The notes below the pieces were generated by a model. The model searched no databases. It was not told the DNA's origin and saw nothing but the letters and a program-made list of their open reading frames with translations. A stretch of DNA of 64,000 nucleotides from contig NZ_JPKG01000023.1 in assembly GCF_000735605.1 (NCBI RefSeq), positions 28,501 through 92,500 of the forward strand, written 5' to 3'. Below are positions 50,143-59,828 of the stretch, one piece after another. The translations under genes were made by a program, and so were the position numbers. The DNA is from Allobosea sp. LC85. GTDB taxonomy: Bacteria > Pseudomonadota > Alphaproteobacteria > Rhizobiales > Beijerinckiaceae. The first letter of the stretch is position 1, and each line of letters starts with the position of its first letter.

Positions 50143-51120
50143 GTGCCGCCCTACGATGACGTTCTTTACCCCGCGCTTGAGCCTTACCGCGCCTTTCGGC
50201 TTGCGGTGGGTGGGCCGCACGAACTCCATGTCGAGACCAGCGGCAATCCGGACGGCATTCCGGTCGTCTTCCTGCATGGCGGGCCGGGCGGCGGCACCAA
50301 GCCGGCCCAACGCCGCAGCTTCGACCCCGCGGCCTTCAATATCGTGACCTTCGACCAGCGCGGAGCCGGGAAATCGACTCCGCATGCGGAGCTCGACGGA
50401 AACACGACGCAGGATCTGATCGCCGATCTGGAGCGCATCCGCAGCCATCTGGGCATCGAGCGCTGGCTCGTCACCGGCGGGTCCTGGGGCAGCTGTCTTG
50501 GGCTCGCCTATGGCCAGAGCCATCCCGAGCGCTGTCTCGGTTTCCGTCTGCATGGCATCTTCATGGCAGAGCGCTCCGAGATCGACTGGTGGTTCCAGGG
50601 CTCGCGCATGATCTTCCCGGATCATTGGGAAGCGTTTGCCGCTTTCGTCCCGGAGGCGGAGCGTCATGATCTGCTCCTGGCCTATTACAAGCGCCTGACC
50701 AGCGACGATGCCGGGTTGCGCGCTGCCGCGGCCATCAGCCTCAGGACCTTTTCGGCGCAGACCCAGACTTTCCTTCCGGACCCTGACCATGTCGCGACGC
50801 TGACCGACCCGGACGCCGCGCTCGCGATCTCCCGGATCTTCACGCATTACTGCATGAACGGAGCCTTCCTTCCCTCCGGCCAATTGCTGCGTGACGTCGA
50901 TCGCATCCGCCATCTGCCGGCCGAGATCGTGCAGGGGCGCTACGATACGGTGACGCCGATGAGCACCGCCTGGCAGCTGAAGAAGGCCTGGCCCGAAGCC
51001 CGGTTCACGATCGTTACCGAAGCGAACCATGCCGCGACGCCGAACGCGCCGGCATTGTCGCAAGCCCTGCGCGAGGCAACTGACCGGTTGCGCGACGTGA
51101 TGCTGGCCAAGGCGGCCTGA
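50143..51120 (+). CDS. pip: Prolyl aminopeptidase (proline iminopeptidase), S33 family
   Basis: A cytosolic alpha/beta hydrolase of about 325 residues that removes N-terminal proline from peptides. Typical features are VVFLHGGPGGGTKPAQRRSFDP, FDQRGAGKSTPHAELDGNTT, the nucleophile in VTGGSWGSCLGLAYGQ, the Asp in VQGRYDTVTPMSTAW and the His in TEANHAATP. GTG 50143 with GGAG six bases before is the better start; TTG 50131 is the earlier alternative. The S9 peptidase gene starts 10 bp after the stop, so the two are co-transcribed. Confidence 0.92.
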   Translation: MPPYDDVLYPALEPYRAFRLAVGGPHELHVETSGNPDGIPVVFLHGGPGGGTKPAQRRSFDPAAFNIVTFDQRGAGKSTPHAELDGNTTQDLIADLERIRSHLGIERWLVTGGSWGSCLGLAYGQSHPERCLGFRLHGIFMAERSEIDWWFQGSRMIFPDHWEAFAAFVPEAERHDLLLAYYKRLTSDDAGLRAAAAISLRTFSAQTQTFLPDPDHVATLTDPDAALAISRIFTHYCMNGAFLPSGQLLRDVDRIRHLPAEIVQGRYDTVTPMSTAWQLKKAWPEARFTIVTEANHAATPNAPALSQALREATDRLRDVMLAKAA

Positions 51121-51130
51121 GGGAGAGCCC

Positions 51131-52945
51131 ATGTACGAGGCCGCAAACCAGATTCGCATCGGCATCGAGCCCTATCTCGAGGTCCGGAGCGCAAAGAGCC
51201 CCGCCATTACGCCCGATGGCGAATTGCTGGCCTATCTCAGCGACGAGAGCGGCACGCACCAGATCTGGCTGAGGCCGCTCGCCGGAGGGGCGCCCTGGCG
51301 CCTGACCGATATGCCCGAGCCGATCGGCGCGGTCTCCTTCAACCCCAAGGGCCGCGACCTGCTCTTCACCATGGATTGCGGCGGCGACGAGCGGCATCAG
51401 CTCTGGCTGGTGCCGGGCGCCTCCGGAGTGCCTGAGCCGCTCACCGACGACCCGACGGTCGTGCATGCCTGGGGCGCCTGGGCACCGGACGGACAACGCA
51501 TCGCATTCACCTCCAATGCCCGCGACTGCGAGCATATGGACGTCTATGTCATGGATCTCGCGACGCGCACGGCCAAGCGCGTCCATGAAGGCGCCGGTTA
51601 TCGTGAGGCGGTCGCCTTCTTCCCGGACGGCAAGTCGCTGCTCGTCGCCAACGCCACGCGCTCGATGAGCGATCAGGACCTTCATCGCCTCGATCTCGAG
51701 ACCGGTGCCCTTACGCCACTGCTGCCGCATGAAGGCCGGGCGCGCTATGTCGTCAGCCGCATGAAGAAGGATGGCAGCGGCTTCTTCTTCGTGTCCGACC
51801 AAGGACGCGAGCATCTCGGTGTCGGCTTCTGTGCGTTGGCCGAGGGGCGTGTCTCCTGGATCGTCGAGCGGGAGAAGCAGGATATCGAGGCAATCGCGCT
51901 GGCGCCCGACCAGGCCCGCCTTGCCTATGTGGCGAACGACGAGGGCTGGAACCGCGTTTTCATTCGTGACCTCGCGACGGCTGAGGAGTTCGAGGTCGCC
52001 GGCCTGCCGCGCGGCACCATCGGCTCGGTGGCCTGGATTCCGGATGGCGGCGGCCTCGTGTTTCCGCTCGATGGCGCGACCTCGTCTCCGGATATCTGGC
52101 GCTTCGATGTTGCCACGCGCACGGCAACGCGGCTGACCGATGCATCCAAGGCAGGTCTCGATTCCAGCAGCTTTGTCGAGCCGAGCGTCGAGCGCGTTGC
52201 GAGCTTTGACGGTCTCGACGTGCCCTTCTTCGTCTACCGGCCGCGGAGCAAGGCGCCGGCAGGCGGTTATCCAGCCGTGGTCGTGGTGCATGGCGGACCG
52301 GAAGCGCAGTGGACACCGATCTTCCGGGCCGACCTGCAGTTCTTCCTAAGCCAGGGCATCATGGTCGTCGCCCCCAATGTACGTGGCTCGACCGGCTATG
52401 GTCGCTCCTACCAGCATCTCGACGACAAGCATCTGCGCATGGACAGTGTCGCGGATCTCAAGGCGGTGCGGCTGTGGCTGCGCGAACAGCCGGAGGTCGC
52501 TGATGAGCGCGTTGCGGTCTATGGGCGCTCCTATGGCGGCTTCATGGTGCTCGCCGCGCTGACCGAACAACCCGAATTGTGGAAGGTCGGCGTCGAGTTC
52601 TACGGTATCGCCAATTTCCTGACGATGCTCGAGACGACGGGGCCGTGGCGCAAGTATCTGCGCGCCGTCGAATATGGCGATCTCGTTGCCGATCGCGACG
52701 ACCTGATCCGCTTCTCGCCGATCCACAAGGCCGACCGCATCCGTGCGCCGCTGTTCATCGCGCAGGGTCTCGACGATCCGCGCGTCCCTCCGGGCGAGAG
52801 CGAGATGGTCTATTCGGTGCTGCGCGGCCGCGGCCATCCGGTCGACTATGTCCGCATCCCGCATGAGGGCCATGGCTTCGCCCGCATCGAGAACCGGCGC
52901 ACGGTTTTCGGGGCCGTCGCGCGCTTTCTGCGCAAGCATTTGTGA
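51131..52945 (+). CDS. S9-family peptidase (acylaminoacyl-peptidase/prolyl-oligopeptidase type)
   Basis: A 604-residue two-domain serine peptidase: an N-terminal beta-propeller built of WD40/TolB-like repeats (SPAITPDGELLAYLSDESGTHQ; GAWAPDGQRIAFTSNARD) and a C-terminal alpha/beta hydrolase with nucleophile VAVYGRSYGGFMVLAAL, Asp in FIAQGLDDPRVPPGES and His in IPHEGHGFARIENR. No signal peptide, so it acts on imported peptides in the cytosol. It sits between proline iminopeptidase and an M20 hydrolase, a clear peptide-use context. Confidence 0.93.
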   Translation: MYEAANQIRIGIEPYLEVRSAKSPAITPDGELLAYLSDESGTHQIWLRPLAGGAPWRLTDMPEPIGAVSFNPKGRDLLFTMDCGGDERHQLWLVPGASGVPEPLTDDPTVVHAWGAWAPDGQRIAFTSNARDCEHMDVYVMDLATRTAKRVHEGAGYREAVAFFPDGKSLLVANATRSMSDQDLHRLDLETGALTPLLPHEGRARYVVSRMKKDGSGFFFVSDQGREHLGVGFCALAEGRVSWIVEREKQDIEAIALAPDQARLAYVANDEGWNRVFIRDLATAEEFEVAGLPRGTIGSVAWIPDGGGLVFPLDGATSSPDIWRFDVATRTATRLTDASKAGLDSSSFVEPSVERVASFDGLDVPFFVYRPRSKAPAGGYPAVVVVHGGPEAQWTPIFRADLQFFLSQGIMVVAPNVRGSTGYGRSYQHLDDKHLRMDSVADLKAVRLWLREQPEVADERVAVYGRSYGGFMVLAALTEQPELWKVGVEFYGIANFLTMLETTGPWRKYLRAVEYGDLVADRDDLIRFSPIHKADRIRAPLFIAQGLDDPRVPPGESEMVYSVLRGRGHPVDYVRIPHEGHGFARIENRRTVFGAVARFLRKHL

Positions 52946-52972
52946 CAGCAGCTGGAATGCGAGAGGACGCCG

Positions 52973-54400
52973 ATGCGTAATTCCGAGACGATCTGGCAAT
53001 TGGTCGATGCCAAGCGACAGCCCTTCGAGGCGCTGAGCGACCGGGTCTGGGGCATGCCCGAGATCGCCTATGCCGAGTACCGCTCGGTCGCCGAACATAC
53101 GGCGATGCTGAAGGAGCAGGGCTTTCGCGTCACCGAGAATGTCGCCGGTATCCCGACTGCGGTGATGGGCGAGGCGGGCGAGGGCGGCCCGGTGATCGCC
53201 TTCCTCGGCGAGTATGATGCGTTGCCCGGCCTGAGCCAGGAGGCGAATATCGCCGAGCCGCGCCCGGTCGCAGCCGGCGGACACGGCCATGGCTGCGGCC
53301 ACAACATGCTCGGCTCTGCCGCCCTGCTTGCCGCAACCGCGCTCAAGGACTGGCTTGCCGAGACGGGGCGCCCCGGACGGGTGCGCTATTTCGGCTGTCC
53401 GGCGGAAGAGGGTGGAGCAGCCAAGGCCTTCATGGTGCGTGCCGGCGCCTTCGACGATGTCGATGTCGCCATCACCTGGCACCCGGCTTCGATGACGCGG
53501 GTCGACGAGGCGCTGTCGCTCGCCAATACGCGCATGGACTTCCACTTCACCGGCCGCGCCTCGCACGCGGCGGCGGCGCCGCATCTCGGACGCAGCGCCC
53601 TCGATGCCGTCGAGCTGATGAATGTCGGCGTCAACTACATGCGCGAACACATGCCGTCGGATGCCCGCATCCACTATGCCATGCTCGATTCCGGCGGCAT
53701 CGCGCCAAACGTCGTGCAGGCTTCGGCCAAGGTCCGCTATGCGATCCGTGCCCGCGACCTCGCGGGCATGCTGGAACTCAATGAACGGGTCAAGAAGGTC
53801 GCCGAGGGGGCTGCGCTGATGACCGAGACCAAGGTCTCGATCTCGATCATGAGCGCGGTTTCAAACATGCTCGGCAATACGCCGCTCGAAGAGGCGATGT
53901 TCCAGAACATCCAGCGCCTCGGGCCCGTGCCGTTCGACGATGCCGACCGCGCCTACGCTGCCCAGATCCAGGCAACGCTGAGCGAGGCTGACATCCTGAA
54001 CGACTATCGCCGCACCGGCGTCGCACCGCGCGAGAACACGCCGCTCTGCGATTTCGTGATCCCCAGGGACGCGAGAGGCGTGCCGATGATCGGCTCGACC
54101 GACGTCGCAGACGTCAGCTGGAAGGTGCCGACCATCCAGGCACGCGTCGCGACGCATGCCATCGGCACGCCCGGCCATTCCTGGCAGATCACGGCGCAGG
54201 GCAAGGCCCCGGCCGCCCATAAGGGCATGGTTCATGCCGCCAAGATCATGGCCGGCACTGCCATCGACGTGATGAGCGACGAGACGCTGCTGGCACGGGC
54301 CAAGAAGGATCACCAGGAGCGGACGACGAGAACGCCCTATATCTGCCCGATCCCGGCCGAGGTGAAGCCGCCGATCCAGCCGCGGTCCGAAGCCGCCTGA
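52973..54400 (+). CDS. M20-family amidohydrolase (AbgB-like p-aminobenzoyl-glutamate hydrolase subunit B)
   Basis: A 475-residue zinc-dependent amidohydrolase. Metal-binding regions are AAGGHGHGCGHNMLGSAALL and GCPAEEGGAAKAFMVRAGAF; the dimerisation domain follows (HFTGRASHAAAAPHLGRSALDAVELMN), and the C-terminal metal region GTPGHSWQ is present. The overall pattern is that of AbgB and related aminoacylases. It may cleave N-acyl or amide bonds of the compound brought in by the adjacent ABC system. It is followed by a stable hairpin before the binding-protein gene. Confidence 0.9.
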   Translation: MRNSETIWQLVDAKRQPFEALSDRVWGMPEIAYAEYRSVAEHTAMLKEQGFRVTENVAGIPTAVMGEAGEGGPVIAFLGEYDALPGLSQEANIAEPRPVAAGGHGHGCGHNMLGSAALLAATALKDWLAETGRPGRVRYFGCPAEEGGAAKAFMVRAGAFDDVDVAITWHPASMTRVDEALSLANTRMDFHFTGRASHAAAAPHLGRSALDAVELMNVGVNYMREHMPSDARIHYAMLDSGGIAPNVVQASAKVRYAIRARDLAGMLELNERVKKVAEGAALMTETKVSISIMSAVSNMLGNTPLEEAMFQNIQRLGPVPFDDADRAYAAQIQATLSEADILNDYRRTGVAPRENTPLCDFVIPRDARGVPMIGSTDVADVSWKVPTIQARVATHAIGTPGHSWQITAQGKAPAAHKGMVHAAKIMAGTAIDVMSDETLLARAKKDHQERTTRTPYICPIPAEVKPPIQPRSEAA

Positions 54401-54408
54401 GCATTCCT

Positions 54409-54444
54409 GCCAGGCCTGCGCGAGAGACGCCGCGCAGGCCTGGC
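54409..54444 (+). promoter_or_regulatory. Stable 14-bp intercistronic hairpin
   Basis: GCCAGGCCTGCGCG / CGCGCAGGCCTGGC (54409-54422, 54431-54444) form a perfect stem with an 8-base loop, 9 bp after the M20 stop and 50 bp before the binding-protein start. No T-run follows, so it may stabilise the ends of the mRNA segments and give differential expression rather than terminate. Confidence 0.65.
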
Positions 54445-54493
54445 GACCAGACCAAGTCTTGACCAAGAACAATCACGAGAGCGGGAACTGACC

Positions 54494-56134
54494 ATGGCCA
54501 AGCGAGACCAGTCGACCAAGATGCGCGCACCTCGCGCCGCGCGGTATCTTCTCTCCAGCGTCGCTGCTGCGACCGCTGTTTGCGCTGCCGTCACGACGGC
54601 GGGCGCCGCCACGCCGAAGAACGCCCTGGTGATGGCGTGGAACATCGACGCGATCAGCACCTTCGATCCGGCCCAGGTCGGCGAGGTCGTGACCAACGAG
54701 ATCCTGCAGAACACCTGCGACACGCTGGTCGATTTCGACCCGGCAGACGAGCGCAAGGTCGTTCCGCTCTTCGCCGAGCGCTGGGACGTCTCGGCGGACC
54801 GCAAGGAGATCACGTTCCACCTGCGCAAGGGCGCCAAGTTCCCGTCCGGCAATCCGGTGACCGCGGAGGATGTCCTCTGGTCGCTGCGCCGGGTCGTCAA
54901 GCTCAATTTCGGCAATGCCGCGACCCTGACCGAGTACGGCTTCACCAAGGACACGGTCGAGCAGCGCATCGTGGCGCCGGATGCCAATACGGTCGTGTTC
55001 AAGCTCGACAAGGCCTATCCGACGGCGCTGATCCTGCAGGCGATCGCCGCGAACCGCGTCTCCGCCGTGATGGACATGAAGACCATCATGGCCAATGAGC
55101 AGAATGGCGATCTCGGCAATAAATATCTCGGCACCCGCACGGCCTGCATTGGCCCCTACAAGCTGACGCGCTGGAACGCCGGCGAGTCCATCGTGCTCGA
55201 GGCGAATGAGGGTTATTGGGGCAAGGCGCCGGCGCTGAAGCGCGTGCTGATCCGCCATGTCGCGGAAGCCGGCACCCAGCGCCTGCTGCTGGGCCAGGGC
55301 GATGTCGACGTCGCGCGCGACCTGACGCCCGAGGACGTCAAGGACCTCGAAACCTCGAAGGATGTCTCCATCCTCAAGGTTCTGCGCCCGCAGCTGTTCT
55401 TCTGGAACTTCAACGTCGCGGACGGCCCCTTCTCCAAGGAGAAGGTACGCCTCGCGATGCGCTACCTGATCGACTATGACGGTCTCGGCAAGACGATCAT
55501 GACTTATCTCGGCGTGCCGCGGGCGAGCTTCGCGCAGCTTGGAGCGGTCGGCGCGCTGGACGAGAAGCAGGGCCAGCCCTTCAAGCTCGACCTCGACAAG
55601 GCCAAGCAGCTCCTGACCGAGGCGGGCTATCCGAACGGTTTCGAAGCCAGCCTGATCTTCGGCACCTTGCCGCATTCGGCGCCGATCGCTCAAAGCGTGC
55701 AGCAGAACGCTTCGAAGATCGGCGTGAAGCTGTCGCTCGAGCGGATGGCCAATGCCCAGCTGTTCAGCAAGGTGCGCGGCCGCGAATTCCAGTCGGCGAT
55801 GCTGGCCTGGCAGACCGGCGTGCCGGACGCGCACGGCAATGCCTCGCGCCTCGTCTTCAACCCCGACAACCGGGCCGAAGCGAAGCAGACGCAGTATCCG
55901 AGCTGGCGTTCGTCGTATCAGGACCTGGCGCTCAACGCCAAGATCGACGAAGCCCTGCTGGAAGCCGATACGGCCAAGCGCGACGCGCTTTACGCAGAGA
56001 TCCAGAAGGAGGTCATGGCCAAGGGGCCGATGGCCTTCATGTTCCAGATGTACAACATCGCGGGTGTGCGCAAGGACCTGAAGGACTGGAGCTGGACCGG
56101 CTTCAAGACCTACTACGCCAAGACCAGCAAGTAA
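54494..56134 (+). CDS. Dpp/Opp-type ABC transporter substrate-binding protein (family 5)
   Basis: A 546-residue periplasmic binding protein with a signal sequence ending near TTAGAATP. The SBP_bac_5 features are ALVMAWNIDAISTFDPAQVGE, FHLRKGAKFPSGNPVTAEDV, GPYKLTRWNAGESIVLEANEGYWGK and LTEAGYPNGFEASLIFG. It lacks the LEVLEWATQLDRYSKGN motif of the two other family-5 proteins in the window, so it is a different branch. It heads a complete five-gene importer. Confidence 0.92.
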   Translation: MAKRDQSTKMRAPRAARYLLSSVAAATAVCAAVTTAGAATPKNALVMAWNIDAISTFDPAQVGEVVTNEILQNTCDTLVDFDPADERKVVPLFAERWDVSADRKEITFHLRKGAKFPSGNPVTAEDVLWSLRRVVKLNFGNAATLTEYGFTKDTVEQRIVAPDANTVVFKLDKAYPTALILQAIAANRVSAVMDMKTIMANEQNGDLGNKYLGTRTACIGPYKLTRWNAGESIVLEANEGYWGKAPALKRVLIRHVAEAGTQRLLLGQGDVDVARDLTPEDVKDLETSKDVSILKVLRPQLFFWNFNVADGPFSKEKVRLAMRYLIDYDGLGKTIMTYLGVPRASFAQLGAVGALDEKQGQPFKLDLDKAKQLLTEAGYPNGFEASLIFGTLPHSAPIAQSVQQNASKIGVKLSLERMANAQLFSKVRGREFQSAMLAWQTGVPDAHGNASRLVFNPDNRAEAKQTQYPSWRSSYQDLALNAKIDEALLEADTAKRDALYAEIQKEVMAKGPMAFMFQMYNIAGVRKDLKDWSWTGFKTYYAKTSK

Positions 56135-56143
56135 GGCTGGCCG

Positions 56144-57214
56144 GTGTCCGAAGTCGCCGAGGTCGGCTCCCGTCGGTTTGCGGACCCAGGACGGAAGGGT
56201 CTTCCGTCCTGGGTCTGGGCGACCGGCAGGACCATCATTTCCGTGGCCGTGACCCTGTTCGGGCTCGCGGCACTCACCTTCTTCATCGGCCGCCTGCTGC
56301 CGCTCGATCCCGTTGCCGCGGTGCTCGGCGACAACGCGACCCAGGAAGCCTATGACGCGATGTACCGGCAGCTCGGTCTCGACCAGCCGCTCTGGGTGCA
56401 GTTCGCGCGTTATGTCTGGGGCATCCTGCATCTCGACTTCGGGACGGCGCTGACCACCGGGAAACCGGTGATGGAGGATATCGCCCGGGTCTTCCCGGCG
56501 ACGATCGAGCTCGCCAGCGTGGCGATCATCATCGGCACCGGTCTCGGCATTCCGATGGGCGTGCTGGCTGCCATGTACCGCGACACATGGATCGACCAGT
56601 TGTCGCGCGTCGTCGGGCTGATCGGTTATTCCGCCCCCAATTTCTGGCTCGGGCTGATGGGGCTCGTCCTATTCTACGCCACGCTCGGCTGGGTGGCGGG
56701 GCCGGGGCGCATCGACTTCACCTATGAGTTCGACCTCGAACCTGTAACGGGCTTCCTGCTCATCGACAGTGCCATGGCCGGCAACTGGGAGATGTTCGGC
56801 AACGCCTTCTCGCACATCATCCTGCCGGCCTCGATCCTGGCCTTCGGCGCGTTTGCCTATATCAGCCGCATGACCCGCAGCTTCATGATCGAGCAGCTGA
56901 GCCAGGAATATGTGGTGACGGCGCGGGTCAAGGGCCTGTCCTGGTCGCGCACGGTCTGGGGCCATGCCTTCCGCAATATTGCCGTGCAGGTCGTGACCGT
57001 CGTGGCGCTCTCCTACGCGTTCCTGCTGGAAGGGGCGGTGCTCACGGAGACCGTCTTCGCCTGGCCGGGTTTCGGCCGCTACCTGACCAATGCCCTGCTC
57101 GCCGGCGACATGAATGCCGTGGTTGGCTGCACGCTGCTCGTCGGCGTCATCTTCGTCACGCTCAATCTGCTCTGCGATCTGCTCTACCGGGTCTTCGACC
57201 CGCGCACCCGGTGA
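56144..57214 (+). CDS. Dpp-type ABC transporter permease (DppB-like)
   Basis: A 356-residue inner-membrane permease with six helices: the N-terminal SVAVTLFGLAALTFFIGRLLPLDPVAAVLGDNAT pattern of DppB/OppB, and the EAA loop EYVVTARVKGLSWSRTVWGHAFRN. Start GTG 56144, 9 bp after the binding-protein stop. The N-terminus carries about 25 extra residues before the first helix. Confidence 0.92.
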   Translation: MSEVAEVGSRRFADPGRKGLPSWVWATGRTIISVAVTLFGLAALTFFIGRLLPLDPVAAVLGDNATQEAYDAMYRQLGLDQPLWVQFARYVWGILHLDFGTALTTGKPVMEDIARVFPATIELASVAIIIGTGLGIPMGVLAAMYRDTWIDQLSRVVGLIGYSAPNFWLGLMGLVLFYATLGWVAGPGRIDFTYEFDLEPVTGFLLIDSAMAGNWEMFGNAFSHIILPASILAFGAFAYISRMTRSFMIEQLSQEYVVTARVKGLSWSRTVWGHAFRNIAVQVVTVVALSYAFLLEGAVLTETVFAWPGFGRYLTNALLAGDMNAVVGCTLLVGVIFVTLNLLCDLLYRVFDPRTR

Positions 57215-57223
57215 AGGCACGCC

Positions 57224-58147
57224 ATGTCCGCTCCCCCTCTTGAAACGTCCGGGACAGGCCTCAAGGCCTGGCTCACGGCTCCCATTCCGGCTTCGCCTTT
57301 CCAGGCGCGGATGCAGCAGCTGTCGCTGAAATGGTGGCGGCTCAAGGCCAACCCGTCGGCGTTGTTCGGGCTGGCCGTCATCGTGCTCATCGTGCTGGTG
57401 GCATTGTTCGCGCCCTTGATCGCGACGCATGACATCTACGCCCAGGATCTCGGCAAGCGGCTGATGCGGCCGTCAGCGGCGCATTGGCTCGGCACCGACG
57501 AACTCGGCCGCGATATCTTCAGCCGGCTCGTCTTCGGCGCCCGCATCACGCTCTACATCGCCTTGCTGACAGCGATCATCGTTGCGCCGCTCGGCCTCAT
57601 CATCGGCACCACCTCCGGCTATCGCGGGGGCTGGGTCGATATCGTGCTGATGCGCGTGGTCGATGTCTTCCTGGCGTTCCCGAGCCTGGTGCTGGCGCTC
57701 GCCTTCGTCGCCGCGCTCGGCCCGGGCATCGAGAACGCCATCATCGCGATTGCGCTCGCCGCCTGGCCGCCGATCGCCCGGCTTGCCCGCGCGGAAACCT
57801 TGTCCATCCGCAAGTCGGACTACATTGCCGCCGTACGGCTGCAAGGAGCGTCGCCGCTGCGCATCATCCTTGGCCACGTCGTGCCGATGTGCATCCCCTC
57901 CGTCGTGGTGCGCCTCACGCTCAACATGGCGTCGATCATCCTCACAGCAGCGGGGCTCGGTTTCCTCGGCCTCGGTGCCCAGCCGCCGAGCCCGGAATGG
58001 GGCGCCATGCTGGCTTCGGGCCGGGAGTTCATCCTGACCAATGGCTGGATCGCGGCCATTCCCGGAACTGCCATCCTGATCACCAGCCTCGCCTTCAACC
58101 TCTTCGGTGATGGCCTGCGCGATATCCTGGATCCGCGTCATGGCTAA
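57224..58147 (+). CDS. Dpp-type ABC transporter permease (DppC-like)
   Basis: A 307-residue permease with the DppC/OppC N-terminal LKANPSALFGLAVIVLIVLVALFAPLIATHD and HWLGTDELGRDIFSRLVFGAR, and the EAA loop KSDYIAAVRLQGASPLRIILGHVVP. Together with the preceding gene it forms the heterodimeric channel. Its last 8 bp overlap the first ATPase gene. Confidence 0.93.
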   Translation: MSAPPLETSGTGLKAWLTAPIPASPFQARMQQLSLKWWRLKANPSALFGLAVIVLIVLVALFAPLIATHDIYAQDLGKRLMRPSAAHWLGTDELGRDIFSRLVFGARITLYIALLTAIIVAPLGLIIGTTSGYRGGWVDIVLMRVVDVFLAFPSLVLALAFVAALGPGIENAIIAIALAAWPPIARLARAETLSIRKSDYIAAVRLQGASPLRIILGHVVPMCIPSVVVRLTLNMASIILTAAGLGFLGLGAQPPSPEWGAMLASGREFILTNGWIAAIPGTAILITSLAFNLFGDGLRDILDPRHG

Positions 58148-59006
58148 GCCGCTGCTCGAGGTCGAGGACCTCTTCGTATCCTTCAGGGGCGCTCATCGCA
58201 CCACCCAGGCGGTCCGGGGCATCTCGTTCAACGTCGGCCGGGAGAAGGTCGGTATCGTCGGCGAGTCCGGTTCGGGCAAGTCGCTCACCGGGCGCACGGT
58301 ACTGAAGCTGACGCCGAAGGCCGCGCATATCGACGCCAAGCGGCTCTCCTTCGACGGCATCGACCTGCTCGCGGCCAGCGAGCGGCAGATGCGGAGCATT
58401 CGTGGCAACCGCATCTCGATGATCCTGCAGGATCCAAAATTCTCGCTCAATCCGCTGATGCGGGTCGGCCAGCAGATCACCGAAGCCTACCGCCTGCATC
58501 ACAAGGTCGGCCGGCGCGAGGCCGAGGCGCGGGCACTTGCCATGCTCGAGGCGGTGAAAATCCGCGACCCCGACCGCGTCTACCAGCTCTTCCCGCATGA
58601 GGTCTCGGGCGGCATGGGGCAGCGCATCATGATCGCCATGATGCTCATTCCCGAGCCGGACCTGATCATCGCCGACGAGCCGACCTCGGCCCTCGACGTG
58701 ACGGTGCGAAGGCAGGTCTTGACCATTCTCGACGAGCTCGTCACGCGGCGCGGCGCCGGCCTGATGTTCATCAGCCATGACCTCAACCTCGTTGCCGATT
58801 TCTGCGACCGCGTGCTGGTCATGTATGCCGGGCGGATCATGGAGGACATCGCCGCACGCGACCTCCGCAATGCGCGTCACCCCTATACGCGCGCGCTGCT
58901 CGACAGCCTGCCGCGGCTCGACCGCGCCACCGACATGCTTCAGGTCCCCAGCCGTGATCCGGCCTGGCTCGACGGCCCGACGATCCGCAGCGGAGTGGCG
59001 ACATGA
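58140..59006 (+). CDS. Dpp-type ABC transporter ATP-binding protein (DppD-like)
   Basis: A 288-residue ATPase: Walker A GESGSGKSLTGRTV, Q-loop MILQDPKFSLNPLM, signature VSGGMGQRIMIAMML, Walker B LIIADEPTSALDVTV and H-loop FISHDLNLVADFCDR. It is shorter than typical DppD (about 320 residues) and lacks the C-terminal Cys cluster of the Fe-S oligopeptide ATPases, although the oligo-HPY-like RHPYTRALLDSLPRLD is present. ATG 58140 overlaps the permease end; the 3' end overlaps the next gene by ATGA. Confidence 0.93.
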   Translation: MAKPLLEVEDLFVSFRGAHRTTQAVRGISFNVGREKVGIVGESGSGKSLTGRTVLKLTPKAAHIDAKRLSFDGIDLLAASERQMRSIRGNRISMILQDPKFSLNPLMRVGQQITEAYRLHHKVGRREAEARALAMLEAVKIRDPDRVYQLFPHEVSGGMGQRIMIAMMLIPEPDLIIADEPTSALDVTVRRQVLTILDELVTRRGAGLMFISHDLNLVADFCDRVLVMYAGRIMEDIAARDLRNARHPYTRALLDSLPRLDRATDMLQVPSRDPAWLDGPTIRSGVAT

Positions 59007-59800
59007 GTGCTCCGGCCGCGAACGCCACCGGGGCTGCGCAGGAAACCGCCCTGGCAGTCAGCCATCTCAACATCACCTTCGGCAGCGGCGCAGCCGCGAT
59101 GACTGCGGTCGACGATGTCTCTTTCACGCTCGGGCACGGCGAAGCCTTCGGGCTCATCGGCGAGTCGGGCTGCGGCAAATCGACGATCCTGCGCGCACTC
59201 GTCGGGCTCAACCGCGATTATGAGGGTACGATCAGGTTCCGCGACACGGTGGTGCCGCGCCAGCGCGACAAGAACTTCTTCCGCCGCGTGCAGATGGTCT
59301 TCCAGGACCCCTATGCGTCGCTTCATCCGCGCAAGATGGTGCAATACGTCCTGGCCGAGCCCCTCCGGATTCACGGGTTCGACCGGCATCAGGAGCGCAT
59401 CGACGAAATCCTGTCCGCCGTCGGGCTCGGGCCGTCGTTCCGCTATCGCTTCCCGCATGAGCTTTCGGGCGGCCAGCGCCAGCGCGTCGCCATTGCACGC
59501 GCACTCATCATCGAGCCGGAACTGCTGCTCCTCGACGAGCCGACCTCGGCACTCGATGTTTCGGTCCAGGCCGAAATCCTCAACCTGCTGAAGCAGCTCC
59601 GGCGTGCCCGCGACCTGACCTATCTGATGGTCAGCCACGACCTCGCAGTGGTGACGCATCTGTGCGAGCGCGTCGGCATGATGAGCGAAGGGCGCATCAT
59701 CGAGGAAATGAGTGCCGAGGATGTGCGCGCCGGCCGCGCCGCCGAGCCCTACACCCGGGAATTCCTGGAAGCGAGCACGGGGTACCGGCCGGCCTCGTGA
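59003..59800 (+). CDS. Dpp-type ABC transporter ATP-binding protein (DppF-like)
   Basis: A 265-residue second ATPase: Walker A GESGCGKSTILRALVGLNRD, Q-loop MVFQDPYASLHPRKMV, signature LSGGQRQRVAIARAL, Walker B LLLLDEPTSALDVSVQ and H-loop MVSHDLAVVTHLCER. It is translationally coupled to the first ATPase (ATGA overlap) and completes the importer. It is a little short at the C-terminus (EPYTREFLEASTGYRPAS), without the longer tail of oligopeptide ATPases. Confidence 0.93.
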   Translation: MSAPAANATGAAQETALAVSHLNITFGSGAAAMTAVDDVSFTLGHGEAFGLIGESGCGKSTILRALVGLNRDYEGTIRFRDTVVPRQRDKNFFRRVQMVFQDPYASLHPRKMVQYVLAEPLRIHGFDRHQERIDEILSAVGLGPSFRYRFPHELSGGQRQRVAIARALIIEPELLLLDEPTSALDVSVQAEILNLLKQLRRARDLTYLMVSHDLAVVTHLCERVGMMSEGRIIEEMSAEDVRAGRAAEPYTREFLEASTGYRPAS

Positions 59801-59828
59801 CGGCAATCCTCAGTGGGAGGCAGTTTTC

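Noticed and set aside
54473..56431. 652-codon minus-strand frame
   Set aside because: Antisense to the Dpp binding protein and permease start; no domain.
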